Assembly: GCA_035048485.1 (NCBI GenBank)
Contig: CM068580.1
Coordinates: 58,826,983-58,890,982 of the forward strand
DNA from: Pteria penguin
Taxonomy: Eukaryota > Mollusca > Bivalvia > Pterioida > Pteriidae
Length of the DNA: 64,000 nt
Direction of reading: 5' to 3'
Shown: positions 20,101 to 32,100 of the stretch, piece by piece
Layout of the letters: every line of letters starts with the position of its first letter
How positions within the stretch are numbered: position 1 is the first letter of the stretch
The notes under the pieces: model-generated
What the model was told of the DNA's origin: nothing
Databases searched by the model: none
The model's input: the letters and a program-made list of their open reading frames with translations, nothing else
Translations under genes and position numbers: made by a program

Positions 20101-23100
20101 ACTGCACCCTTACTGATAGGACCTCCAAAGCGGGGGACCAAAGTTCTCTGAATTTGCTTATTTTAGATTTGGTCTTTGCTTTGCAATGATTTCTTGTCTT
20201 TTGCCATAGCATTTAACAGAAGATATCAATTGCATACATTGTGTGTGTTTCTTTTGTCATATTTTGTATTATACAGTTTTTATTGTTTAAATCTCATTGT
20301 TAACTTGAACACACAAAGTGAATGTAGTGAACACAGATATGTTAACAGCTACAAATAATCAGACTAATGTTATTTGGTGTATGTTCATTTCAGTACCTCA
20401 GGATTTGGTTTAGTTCTATCAATCTATTATCTAGTTGTGTGAAAATGCTTCGTCAACAGATTGTTGGATCGAAGATATGTTTTGCTGAAATAAACAACCA
20501 ATATTGGAAAAGCGACCTCAGCTGTATATATAACCAATACTTTGATTCTTCATCTTGAATGTGCTCAAGTGAGAGAGAGAGACCAATTTGGGCCTCTTGT
20601 TATTCATTGACACATACATCTACTATGTATATTTTTGAATATTTTCAGAAGATATTGTTAAATTTGTTTTAATCTGGAGTAAATAGGAATAAATGGAGTA
20701 GAGTTTAGATTTAAAAATATATCAATGACAAATTTCATTTGATCATAATGATAAAATTTATAATATCCCTTTATACTAAGACATCAGAAAATTTTGCTTA
20801 TAAATAACAATTTATAATTTTACAATTTTAACAGAAGAATGTAGTACATGACGTATATATCTTTTTCTGTATTTCAGTCTTCATCAAACTGGCCAAGTGC
20901 ATCGGTTGTCTAAACTTGATAAAGTAGAGTCAAAGGTCAAAGGGCCGTATAAACAAGCACTAAAACAATGCCATTCAGACAATGCAGAAGTAAGATTATG
21001 TTTAGTAAATCAGTGTATCATTGTACACATTCATTGGGTCATGTGATCTTAAGAAGTAATTATTACAGTGGACTCCATTTTATCTGATATCGTATTATCT
21101 GATATTTCGTTTTATCTGATATGATATTAAAACACCAAACCGTTTCTATGTATTTCTGTAATAATATGTCTTTTTTATCTGATAGTGAAAAGTCCAAGTT
21201 TCGGTTTATCTGATAGCAAATTTACCGTTGATAAAATATTTCACCCCGAATTTAGCCTATTTTAAGGCCGGATATTGTTGTGAAACCACCCAGCCGTGAC
21301 AACATAGGCATATAACAACACATATGACAATACGATGACGACTAAGGAATAATAATTGATTGTTTGTGTACACAACTATTGACATCTCATTGAAGTACCT
21401 GTACAGGTTTAATTAGTGATCGCTGTGGCGTCATTCGTAATTAATGAAATATGTTGATGACCGAAATTGAGAGTAGATGTACCGTAAATGCTCGAATATA
21501 ATACGTACCCGAGCATAATACGCACCTAAAAATGACCTCAAAAACATGAAGAACCGTCAAATTCGGTGTCTAATACGCAGGGGGAGGGGGAAATAAAAGA
21601 AAATAAATAAAATGTTAATTTCGTAATGAAACAGCAAGACCGCGAGACGCAATCGATATTGCTTAGCACGTATATATGATTTTGTTTTGATGTTTAGTGA
21701 TTCGTCTTTTGTGTACCTCCTCAATTAACCTGTCTTTTCATTGTTGATTTTGTCAATTGAATTTGCTTTGTCGTATTCTATCACAATGAGATTGCGTTAC
21801 GTATATTATCATCAGAAGCGGCATGGAACGACCAGCCTTTATTCATCGTGCGATATCTACGCTTTTCTCTCATTCACATCATTTACGATCAAACTCGCAT
21901 AGACTTCAAATTTCTTAACTATTGCGGCCGGACTAGTAGTTAAACCCTCGTTCCAAACGACCGCTTCAATTTTTTTATCTTGTTAGAATGAACATGCGTG
22001 TCTACATAAATTATGTGAACTGTACGCGGGTATCGCCCATGTTGGTGAAGATATAATAAAGAATGAATCGAGTGTTATAAGCAGACATTGTCCAATTTAA
22101 ATACAATTCTTAAATTAATCTAACATTCTTATGATAGTAAGCCACGCTGCCGATGATCGTGCCGTTATGGTCAAGTAATTTCACTTGCTGCGTAAATATC
22201 AATTAATCAATTAAGATTAGATCACTATATCACCCGTACACTTTGCTAATCAGAAATCATTGCTAAATAAACACATCGCAAGTCCTCTATTGTATACATT
22301 TTGAATAGCACTCCGTAGAACTTACTCCTGTTATCGCCTTGGTCATTTACAACGCGAAGCAGACAGTATACAGACAATAGACATATCTCACACCTCGTAG
22401 GTTTGATTGACGGCTTTAGGTACTTTAACACCATGTAAGCGGTCGTATATCTCTAAATGAAAACAACGGCTATCAAACATCCATATGAGTAGACATCTAT
22501 GACATATTACACAACATAAAGCATCAACTTTCGCATTTTCGTCTAATCTGATAGCCCGCTTTATCTGATATTTTATTCAAGCAAATAGACTATCAGATTA
22601 AACGGAATCCACTGTATTAAATTTTTATTTCTGAAATTTTATGGAAGAAATGTGGAATAGCATTTGCAGAGAAAAAAAAAAAACCCTACTTAAATGTACC
22701 TATTAGGTCTTTTCGTTAAACAGAGTTATTTCCCATTTGGGACGGTATGTGACTTGAAACAATTATGACATTATCAATATCCTATTAAAATGTCATTTGT
22801 GGACTATCATTTCCCTGAGTTAAAGATTGATTGCCATAGAAATTGATGACTTCATAATTGATTTACCTCAGATACCGTCTCACATGGGAAGTAACTCTGT
22901 ATAACAAAAAGAAAGAATAAAATCTTTTACAAAAGTTTGATTTTGATTCAAGAATATTGTAGATAAAAAATTGTAATGTCCATTTCCTAATCTTTGTTAG
23001 ATGAATACCAGTATAGAGACTTTGGTAGAGCTAGTGGGTAAGCTGAATGCCTTGTATGAATTACCACTCAAACCTCTCGATGAAGCAGCTTATCCCATGT

Positions 23101-26100
23101 TTCTGTCACAGTTATCGTTAGATCAGTACACAAGTGCTGAGGATTCTTTCGCTTCAGAGCTCACAACTTTCACAAAAAGACAGTTCTTTGAGGTTTGTGA
23201 CTGATATGTCAAAATTTCTTGCATACATGTACACAAAAATGCATTTGTACTTCTCGTGTCTTAAAAACTTGGTTGTTTACTTCAACTGTGCAACTAAGAT
23301 AAGATAAGATTTATTTAAAGTTGGTAGTAGATATAATAATACAACACAAGCTCTTGCAAGCTTTTGATTGATTGATTGATTGATTTTTGTTTTACGTCAC
23401 ACCACGAATATTTCACGTATATGGTGACGGCATCTGCCTGATGCGGGGCATACAAATTTTGACCTTTGCAACGGACCCACCCGAAGCAGTGAGGGATCTT
23501 TAACGTGCCATGCATACCACGACACGGGGCCTCGGTTTTTACTGTCTCATCCGAAAAACATGACACCGGCATGACCAGAGCGGGACTCGAACCCCGGCCT
23601 CCCGATCAGGAGTCCAACGCGATACCACTAGGCCACGCCGGCTTTGCAAGCTTTTGACCGACATAAATAACATGTAAATTAACATATACATGTAACTAAA
23701 AGTCATGCATGTGTTTATTGCATTTTTCTGTTAAATCTATTTTTTCTTTGAATTTCTTTTGCCGTTTTAAACAAGAATAATTTAGATAGCTAGTAATACT
23801 AGTATGTCACTATCAGAGTTTAAGTTCCTTGACAATTATTTTTGAATTTTTGAATAGGGAATAGCTGAAATTGCTGGTCAGACAGCATCATCAGAATATG
23901 AATTTCTGGATGTAAGTGGTATAGAGAAGAGTTTGGTGACAGGCGGCAGTCAGGAGGATCATGTAGATCAGTGTAGACAGCTAGCACGAATACAGAATAG
24001 GTAAGTGTTTGGTGACAGGAGGCATTCAGGAGGATCATGTAGATCAGAGCAGACAGCTAGCAAGAATACAAAATAGGTAAGTGTTTGGTGACAGGAGGCA
24101 TTCAGGAGGATCACATAGATCAGTGCAGACATCTAGCATGAACACAGAATAGGTGAGTGTTTGGTGAGATGAGGCAGTCAGGAGGATCATGTAGGTCAGT
24201 GTAGGCAGCTAGCACGAATACAGAATAGGTAAGTGTTTAGTGACAGGCGGCAGCCAGGAGGATCATGTAGATCAGAGCAGACAGCTAGCACGAATACAAA
24301 ATAGGTAAGTGTTTGGTGACAGGAGGCATTCAGGAGGATCATGTAGATCAGAGCAGACAGCTAGCACGAATACAAAATAGGTAAGTGTTTGGTGACAGGA
24401 GGCATTCAGGAGGATCATGTAGATCAGAGCAGACAGCTAGCAGGAATACAGAATAGGTAAGTGTTTGGTGACAGGAGGCAGTCAGGAGGATAATGTAGAT
24501 CAGTGCAGACAGCTAGCATGAATACAGAATAGGTAAGTGTTTGGTGACAGGAGGCAGTCAGGAGGATCATGTAGATCAGAGCAGACAGCTAGCATGAATA
24601 CAGAATAGTTAAGTGTTTGGTGATTGTAAGGGAAATTTACATCTATCAATCTAGATAACTTGTTAAACAAGTATGAGGCGATAGCATGTTTGATCTTCTT
24701 ACAGAGATAAATCAATTTGGAGTTTAGGTTGTTATTGATTGTCTATTTATTGAATTTGACAGCTATCCTAAGGCTAAAACTGAGCTGTTAAATGCTAAGC
24801 TAACCAGTAAGAGCAGAGTGAGAAGCATACAGACTGCAGAGGATATTTTACAGTCTCTACAGAGGGGAGAATTCACACGAGATATCAATAAAATCAAGTT
24901 AGTACAGTACCACATCTTTTTAATGTCAAAATTTTAATCGTTTTTGTACAAGTATTAATATTATATTTTAAATGAAAAAGATTATCTTCAATCATCATTA
25001 GTTGATATGGTTTTATCTCCTGGTATGTATATGGCTGGTGGTGTATAGCAGACAAACTGAAAGTCACTTGACAATAAGTTTTGACAGAAAGATTTATGTT
25101 GGATTGGTAATAAATAGAAGGATACTGACCAAATGTCCATTAGCAATCTAAAACTTCAAAGGAAAATACAGAAAAATGAATGTTTATAGCTACTTTTAGA
25201 TAGGTTTCTTTAGCAGTAATATAGTTGGAGTTACCTCCCATTGTCGGCCACGCGTGTGGTCAAGCATGATTTTTTGCTTTATAACATACTAAATTTAATA
25301 AATTTTGTTTAGAAAATTGTTAACTTTTAAACTTCGTTAGAAACTTTTTTTTACACTAATACCTCAAAATTTGCACAAGCATTGCAAAAGCACAGGAAGT
25401 TTTTTGTGTTTTTTTGTTTGATTTTTTTTTTTTGTGTTTTAAGAAATGTGACCGGGCCTGGTTAATTTTACTTGGATCTGGTAAAATTGCAACTCTACCA
25501 AATGGCATGTTTGGTAAATTTTTTCAGTTTTTTATCGTCTGATACAGTATTTGTCATGTCCATCTTCCTTTCCTCCTGTTAGTCTGTCTGTGCCATTTTG
25601 CTTTCAGTTTATATACAGTCAACTCTCGTTACACCGGCACTCGATACACCGGCATATTCGTTTATCGGCAGAAATTGGCCGGTAACAAAAGTGCATGCTC
25701 TTATTTTTGTTCGTTAAACCGGCATATTCGCCTTCCGGCACCGGCAGCGCTTTTCGGGGACAAATGTACATTTTCACACCTTTTGTCATCCGTTACACCG
25801 GCAGACTTACCTGGGCTGCCGATCAATGAACTATCGGCAAGGAATTTCACGGTTGACCGCACCAACTCGCCGGTACGCGGTAGCTGTGTTTACAATCACG
25901 TGTATGATGTTCGTGTGCGTATGGCTTCATCAAAAAACCTTAATTGATGTTCCAATCACTAATTATGCAGTAATTTGCTTATGAATATTCTACACACCGT
26001 ATTTATTGGTGAATATTTACCTACATAGAAATGACTGCGGCTTTTCATGTACATGCAAAATAAACAAAACATGATAGAGGTCAGTAATGACTGTAATTAT

Positions 26101-29100
26101 ATTGGTATCCAAATCAATTTATGGGTTAGTTAATTAAAATATTGGGATTTATGTCATTTCAAATCTAGCATTGCAAGTGTTAAGATCGTAGATTTCGTAA
26201 ACCATGGCAGAACCACCAAAGAAAAAAAAGGCGCACGCAGCTTAATTTATCTGAGAAACGTGAAGTTGTGGAATACAAATTGAAAAATCCGAAGCAGTCA
26301 CAAGATCAAATTGCAGGACATTTCACAAAATTATGGGACAAAAATGTCGGTAGATCTACTATTGGGGATATTTGGAGGGAGAGAGAAAAGTGGACAGCGT
26401 CCCCTAAATCATGCGACAACATAGTGCGACAACGATCGGGGAAATACGAGGATCTGGAAGAAGCTCTTTATCTTTGGTTTGCCGATGTTCGATCTAAAAA
26501 TGCAACAATAACTGATCAGATTTTAATTGAGAAAGCAAAGACATTTGGAGAAAGCCTGAACGTTTCACCTGATTTCCAGTTTTCATCAGGATGGCTACAG
26601 AATTTCAAAAAGCGCCACAATATTTCACACCATATCGCCCATGGAGAGGCAGCTAGTGCCGATATGAAGAAATGTGACCCTTGGCCGAGCTGAAATGAAG
26701 GAGACGCTAGCCGGAATCGATCCAGAGAACATTTATAACTTAGACGAAACGGGATTATTTTTCCGCCTGGAACCTAATGCAACCCTCGCAACAGGACCCA
26801 TCCGAGGAAAGAAGAAGAAAGACCGTTTGACCGTATCTCTCTGTGTTAATATACATGTATTTATGCTTTGTATGCATTGTTAAACACAAATGAAAAATGA
26901 AATAAAATATCATCTTTATATTTTAGTTTTAGTCTTTTTGTCTTGTTGGTAAATACAAATAAAGGTCAAAAGAAATGGTTTTGAACGGCGAGGCCGTAAC
27001 CATAAAGATGCAACATTCTTTAGTGTGACGTTAAACAATGAACAACAAACAAACAAAGCGGGCCTTAGCGGCAAAGAAGGATAACTCCAACAGATATATG
27101 CATTGTAAAATACGAAATATCGGCAATTCGTTACACCGGCAAATTCGATATAACGGCAAAATTCGGAAATACGGATATGGCCGTTGTATCGAGAGTTGAC
27201 TGTATAAGGAAACTGTAGAATATATTTTCATGAAACTTCATACTCACATTGATCTTTGTGAGAGCATTTTAATCGTACATTTGTACCAAATTTTATGACC
27301 ATGTCCTTTTTGGTCCTGACCACTTATGACGTTATGTTCTTACTGTGTGTTTAAAGCAACTCCTTGAATAACTTCATACAGAGTAGCAGCTGAGTATGCT
27401 ACACACAGTTTCAACTTAATCAGATTCTGCTAATTTAACCTTCCCTTTGAATTTTAGCTCTTACATTATGATATTGCATTTGGTTAATTTTCTTGAATAC
27501 AAAGACTCCTTCATATAGATATATTCATATAGATACAGGTATACTTTCATACATACAGTTACCTGATGAGAACATCTGTATAATACCAGAAGTTTGTGAC
27601 TTTGGCCTTCCCTGTAAGCTGTATTTCCCCCCCCCCCCCCCTCTTTTCCTCCTTTCCAAGCAAAAAAGTAATAGATATCATAAAAAGAATTACTGTAAAA
27701 TAAACTCAATGAGATACTTATTATTAATATCCAGGAGTAGAGCATTGATGTCTTATGAACTTATTTCTAGTAATATTATCTTCAGATTGATTGGAAATTT
27801 AACTACAGTTGAAAGTCTTAAAGTCGAAAATGACGTGATCACAGCAAATATTTTGACTTAACTGGAATATGAGATAAACATCAGCTGTTTATATAACCAT
27901 TTTTGATCTTTATTATTAACATATAAATGTACATGCAATCTGCCCAAAATGAGAATGTATTAATTAATGAGAGGAGCATTTCTTAAAATAACAAGCATTG
28001 ATGTAATCCAATTAACTACATGTAATTATTGTCGATCAAGGCGAAATGGCTTCAAGTAATCAGCCTTTACTGTTATACCCCGCTGGGATCACTGGTTGTT
28101 CAAATTTTTTCCACCTTTATTGTCATGTTAATCAATTTAATTTTTATAAACAATGACATTTTGAGATAAGGAGTTAAAAATATATAGAAAACAAAGTTTG
28201 GAGACTTCAAAATGCCTTCGACATGACTGGAATTTCAAGTTAGCTGTCTTGGACTTGACCAAAGTAAAATCATAAAGAAATTAAAGTAAAAAGTTTTAGA
28301 CTTGAACTTGACTTTGAGATAAACAGAATTTGGATTTAAAGAACTTGGAGATTAAACTGTACATTTATAAGTTAGAACACCTTTGTTGTTTTGATTTATG
28401 TGAGGATTAATTTTGTTAATCCTAATAGTTCTAAACCCTTATCTTATAGCAAATTTTTGTGTGTGTGTTACATAACACCTGTTTGATAATGGTATCTCAG
28501 GTAGTGTTCAATTTCCTTCAGATTGAAATTATTTTTATTCTGTAGCTCATGTGGAAGTTTAGCTTTTACTTTATGAAATCTAGTTGTTTATCAACTGGAA
28601 GTTGAGGTTTTTCTGTAACATGAAAAAAAGAATTCTTGAAGTTCCTAAGTCAGTTTAATATTCAAAAGTCTAGGTAATCACTGAACTCCTTATATATGTA
28701 CTATGGATTTATTAAAATGTAGAAATGTATGTATTTCAGGAAATTATATGAGGATGTGAAGAATAATTTACAGGTAGTGGATAGAGATCTGAACAGTATT
28801 ATGCAACAAGAGTTACCTTCCTTGATACAACAGAGCACAGCAAACCAAGTATCAAAAATTCTTACTGGGGACTACAATCTCAAACTGGCCAGACAAAACT
28901 ACTTTATTACAAATCAAGATAAGGTACTATTAATACTTAAAGCATATGACTTAAATCATTGCAGAAAATATAGGTAGTAGGCTAGTAAAATTGTATTATT
29001 TAATATAGATTGTTTATCATATTTATTCTGGAGAAAATTAAAATCTCCACTGTAATCTTCCATTGTTTTTTGTTAGCTCATTCAGCAGCTGGTAAGTTGG

Positions 29101-32100
29101 AGGTCTAGAAATGAGTTCCTGACAATGGCATACGACGTGGAAATCCGAAGTCACAGAAATTCTTACCACTTAATGAAGACTGTGCAAGAACAACTTCAAA
29201 CTCATCTCAAAGTTTGGCAAGACAGAATGGTAAGTAGTCAATATGTTCAGTGGAATTAAATCATTTTACGCAATTTTATTTACTTTTTACTCTACATTGA
29301 CCTTTCTGAACTGTGCTACTTTTCAAATCGCAGACGAGCCTTACTCACAATTTGATGAAGCAGAGTGGGACTTTCTCTTACCAAGCAGTGTGTAAAGTGA
29401 AAGGCCTCAGATAAAAATTAAATGTTATACACATTACAAGTAGAAATCTTGTATGAAATTGAGTACAACATTTCAACAGAGAAGTGCATGTACCCAGGCA
29501 TACATAACAACGTTATTGTAAGCCCTGCATTAATACTTTGTATTTTGCAAAAATATTTCATTCATACCACTTGCTTTTAGCTTGCATGGAGCAGATAGCT
29601 CAAGTGTTATTGTGATCGCTTTTCATCCGTTTGTCAAGCCGGCGTGGCCTAGTGGTATCGCGTCGGACTCCTGATCAGGAGGCCGGGGTTCGAGTCCCGC
29701 TCTGGTCATGCCGGTGTCATGTCTTTCGGATGAGACAGTAAAAACCGAGGCCCGGTGTCGTGGTATGCATGGCACGTTAAAGATCCCTCACTGCTTCGGG
29801 TGGGTCCGTTGCAAAGGTCAAAATTTGTATGCTCCGCATCAGGCAGATGCCGTCACCATATACATGAAATATTCGTGGTGTGACGTAAAACAATAATCAA
29901 TCAATCAATCAATCAATCATCCGTTTGTCTGACAGTCTGTCTGTCCATCCTCCATAAACTTCTTATATTTTTATGCCCCTGGAATCAAAGACCTTTCCGT
30001 CAGTACAATAATTTTTTACCTCATGACCTTGACTGTAAACTTTGAGAAACATTTGAAAAAATTTAACATTGTTTACAACTTTTGAATCATAAGGTGTAGG
30101 GTTATAATATTTAACATATTCCTTGTAACAAGACCTTTCCGTTGGTACAAAAATTTTTTACCTTTGACCTACATTTCAAAATATTTACCTATTGGGTATA
30201 TCTTTTAATTTGTAAGTGATAGGGCTTTCATATTTCACATGAGTTTTCCTTGTGACAAGACCTTTCCATCGATACCAAAATTTTGACCTTGTGACTTTGA
30301 TCTCAGTGTTTGACTTTGTTTTAAGATAACGGCTTATAACAAAGTTGCCGCCAGGGGCATTCATATTTCACAAACACAGATTGTTGAATTCTTCTTCAAG
30401 ACCGCTGAAAAGATTGTTGTTACCTTTTGGTCAGATCGATCAAGGGTTGGATCTAGGACAGAGCAACATACACCTCAGATGTATCCTACTTTAATACACT
30501 TCTTCAGATTGGTTACATAAATCAACAAACCAAATGCATCAGAAGGGTTTTGGAGGTTGTTTTAAAATGTGTTGTTAATTTTTGATTAAATTTTGAAAAA
30601 TAAATTTGTGAAAATTTTGGACTGTTTCTGCCCCTGTCTGAAAGATCTTGGGACATCTAGCATTTAGATCGTGTGTCCATTTGCCTGTTTGTAAATCTAT
30701 TGTCTGTTTGTATGTAATTCCATCCCGCATGGCAAAAGGATGCAATACCTTCTTTATATTCAACTGCAGACAAATTTGCTGGGGACTATGGGCATCTTTG
30801 TTTCACAGTCACATTTTGTTTCAGATAATTTCTGATTTGTAGCTCACCTGTGCCAAAGGCTCAAGTGAATGATTGTCATATTGTGCTGTCCCTCATCCAT
30901 CTATCATTTGTCTTTTGTCATCTGTAAACTTTTTCTCATTCTCAGGTTCTTCAGAACCTCTTAAGGGACTTTGTTGAAACTTGGTCTTGATATAGTACTC
31001 AAGATCTACTGCAAGTGTTGTTGTTTTTATACGCTTGTCTTAAGACAGGGCGTATTATGTTAGGACGCTGTCCATCGAGTGTACGGGCGTCCGGTATAAG
31101 CTTGTCTGGGCTATTACTTCTTTCCCTGGGCATGGATTTCAATAATATTTCACAGAATTGTTACTTAGGACCAAAGGGTGTGTGATGACCTTGACCCAAG
31201 GTCATAGGTCAAAGGTCAAGGTCACAACATGCGAAGTGAGTAAAACCTTGTCCGGGCCATTACTTCTTGTCCTGTGCATGGATTACAATAATATTTCACA
31301 GAATTGTTACTTAGGACCCAATGGTGGGTCTTGACCTTGACTTAAGGTCATAGGTCAAAGGTCAAGGTCAACATGCAAAGTGAGTAAAACCTTGTTCAGG
31401 CCATAACTTCTTCCCCTGTGCATGGATTTCAATAATATTTTTGCTATAGTAAAATGCTATGGAACACAATAACTTTAGTAAATGTCAGCTGTTTTTCATG
31501 AAGTTAATACAGAGTGCTTAGATAGGGTAGAGAAAGTGGCCTTTCGATTTTGAGATTATTCTGTTTTGTCGTTGTGGAGTTATGGAACTTGGATTTTATT
31601 TTTACTATGATAAGATGCTATGGAGATGCTATGTAATGCAATAACTTAAGTAAACCTCAGTTGTTTTTCATGAAACTTACACAGAATGCGTAAATAGTGA
31701 AAGGGAAGCCACCTTTTAGTTTTGAGCAAATTCCATTCCGTAGATACAGAGTTATGGGACTTGGATCCCTCTTTTTGGATTTCAATATTTCATAAAAGTA
31801 TTACCAAAGAGACCCGTGTTTGGGGGGAAAAAAACCATACGTTCACATTGATCCCGTCTAAAGTAAGCGACGGGCATATTAAACCACTCTAGGCATTGCT
31901 TTTCATTAAGAGGTGGATCCAGGGTGCGCAACATAGACCCAAGAGAGTACTTTTTATTGACAAACTTCTTCAGAACAGCAGCATAGATCAACAAACAGAA
32001 TGCACCAAAGTGATCCAGAAAAGTGCTTTAAGAAGTGTTGTTTTGGTTCCATCCCAAACATTTTCCGACAATTTTTAGACGTCTTTTTGGACATTTTCAG

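Noticed and set aside
23315..23572. 85-codon frame beginning MPVSCFSDETVKTEA, repeated at 29.7 and 44.1 kb
   Set aside because: It is the translated body of the tRNA-derived SINE and appears wherever the SINE does; not a protein family.
29641..29720. Possible tRNA gene (A and B boxes)
   Set aside because: The boxes belong to the SINE head; the sequence does not close into a full cloverleaf and continues into the SINE body and tail.
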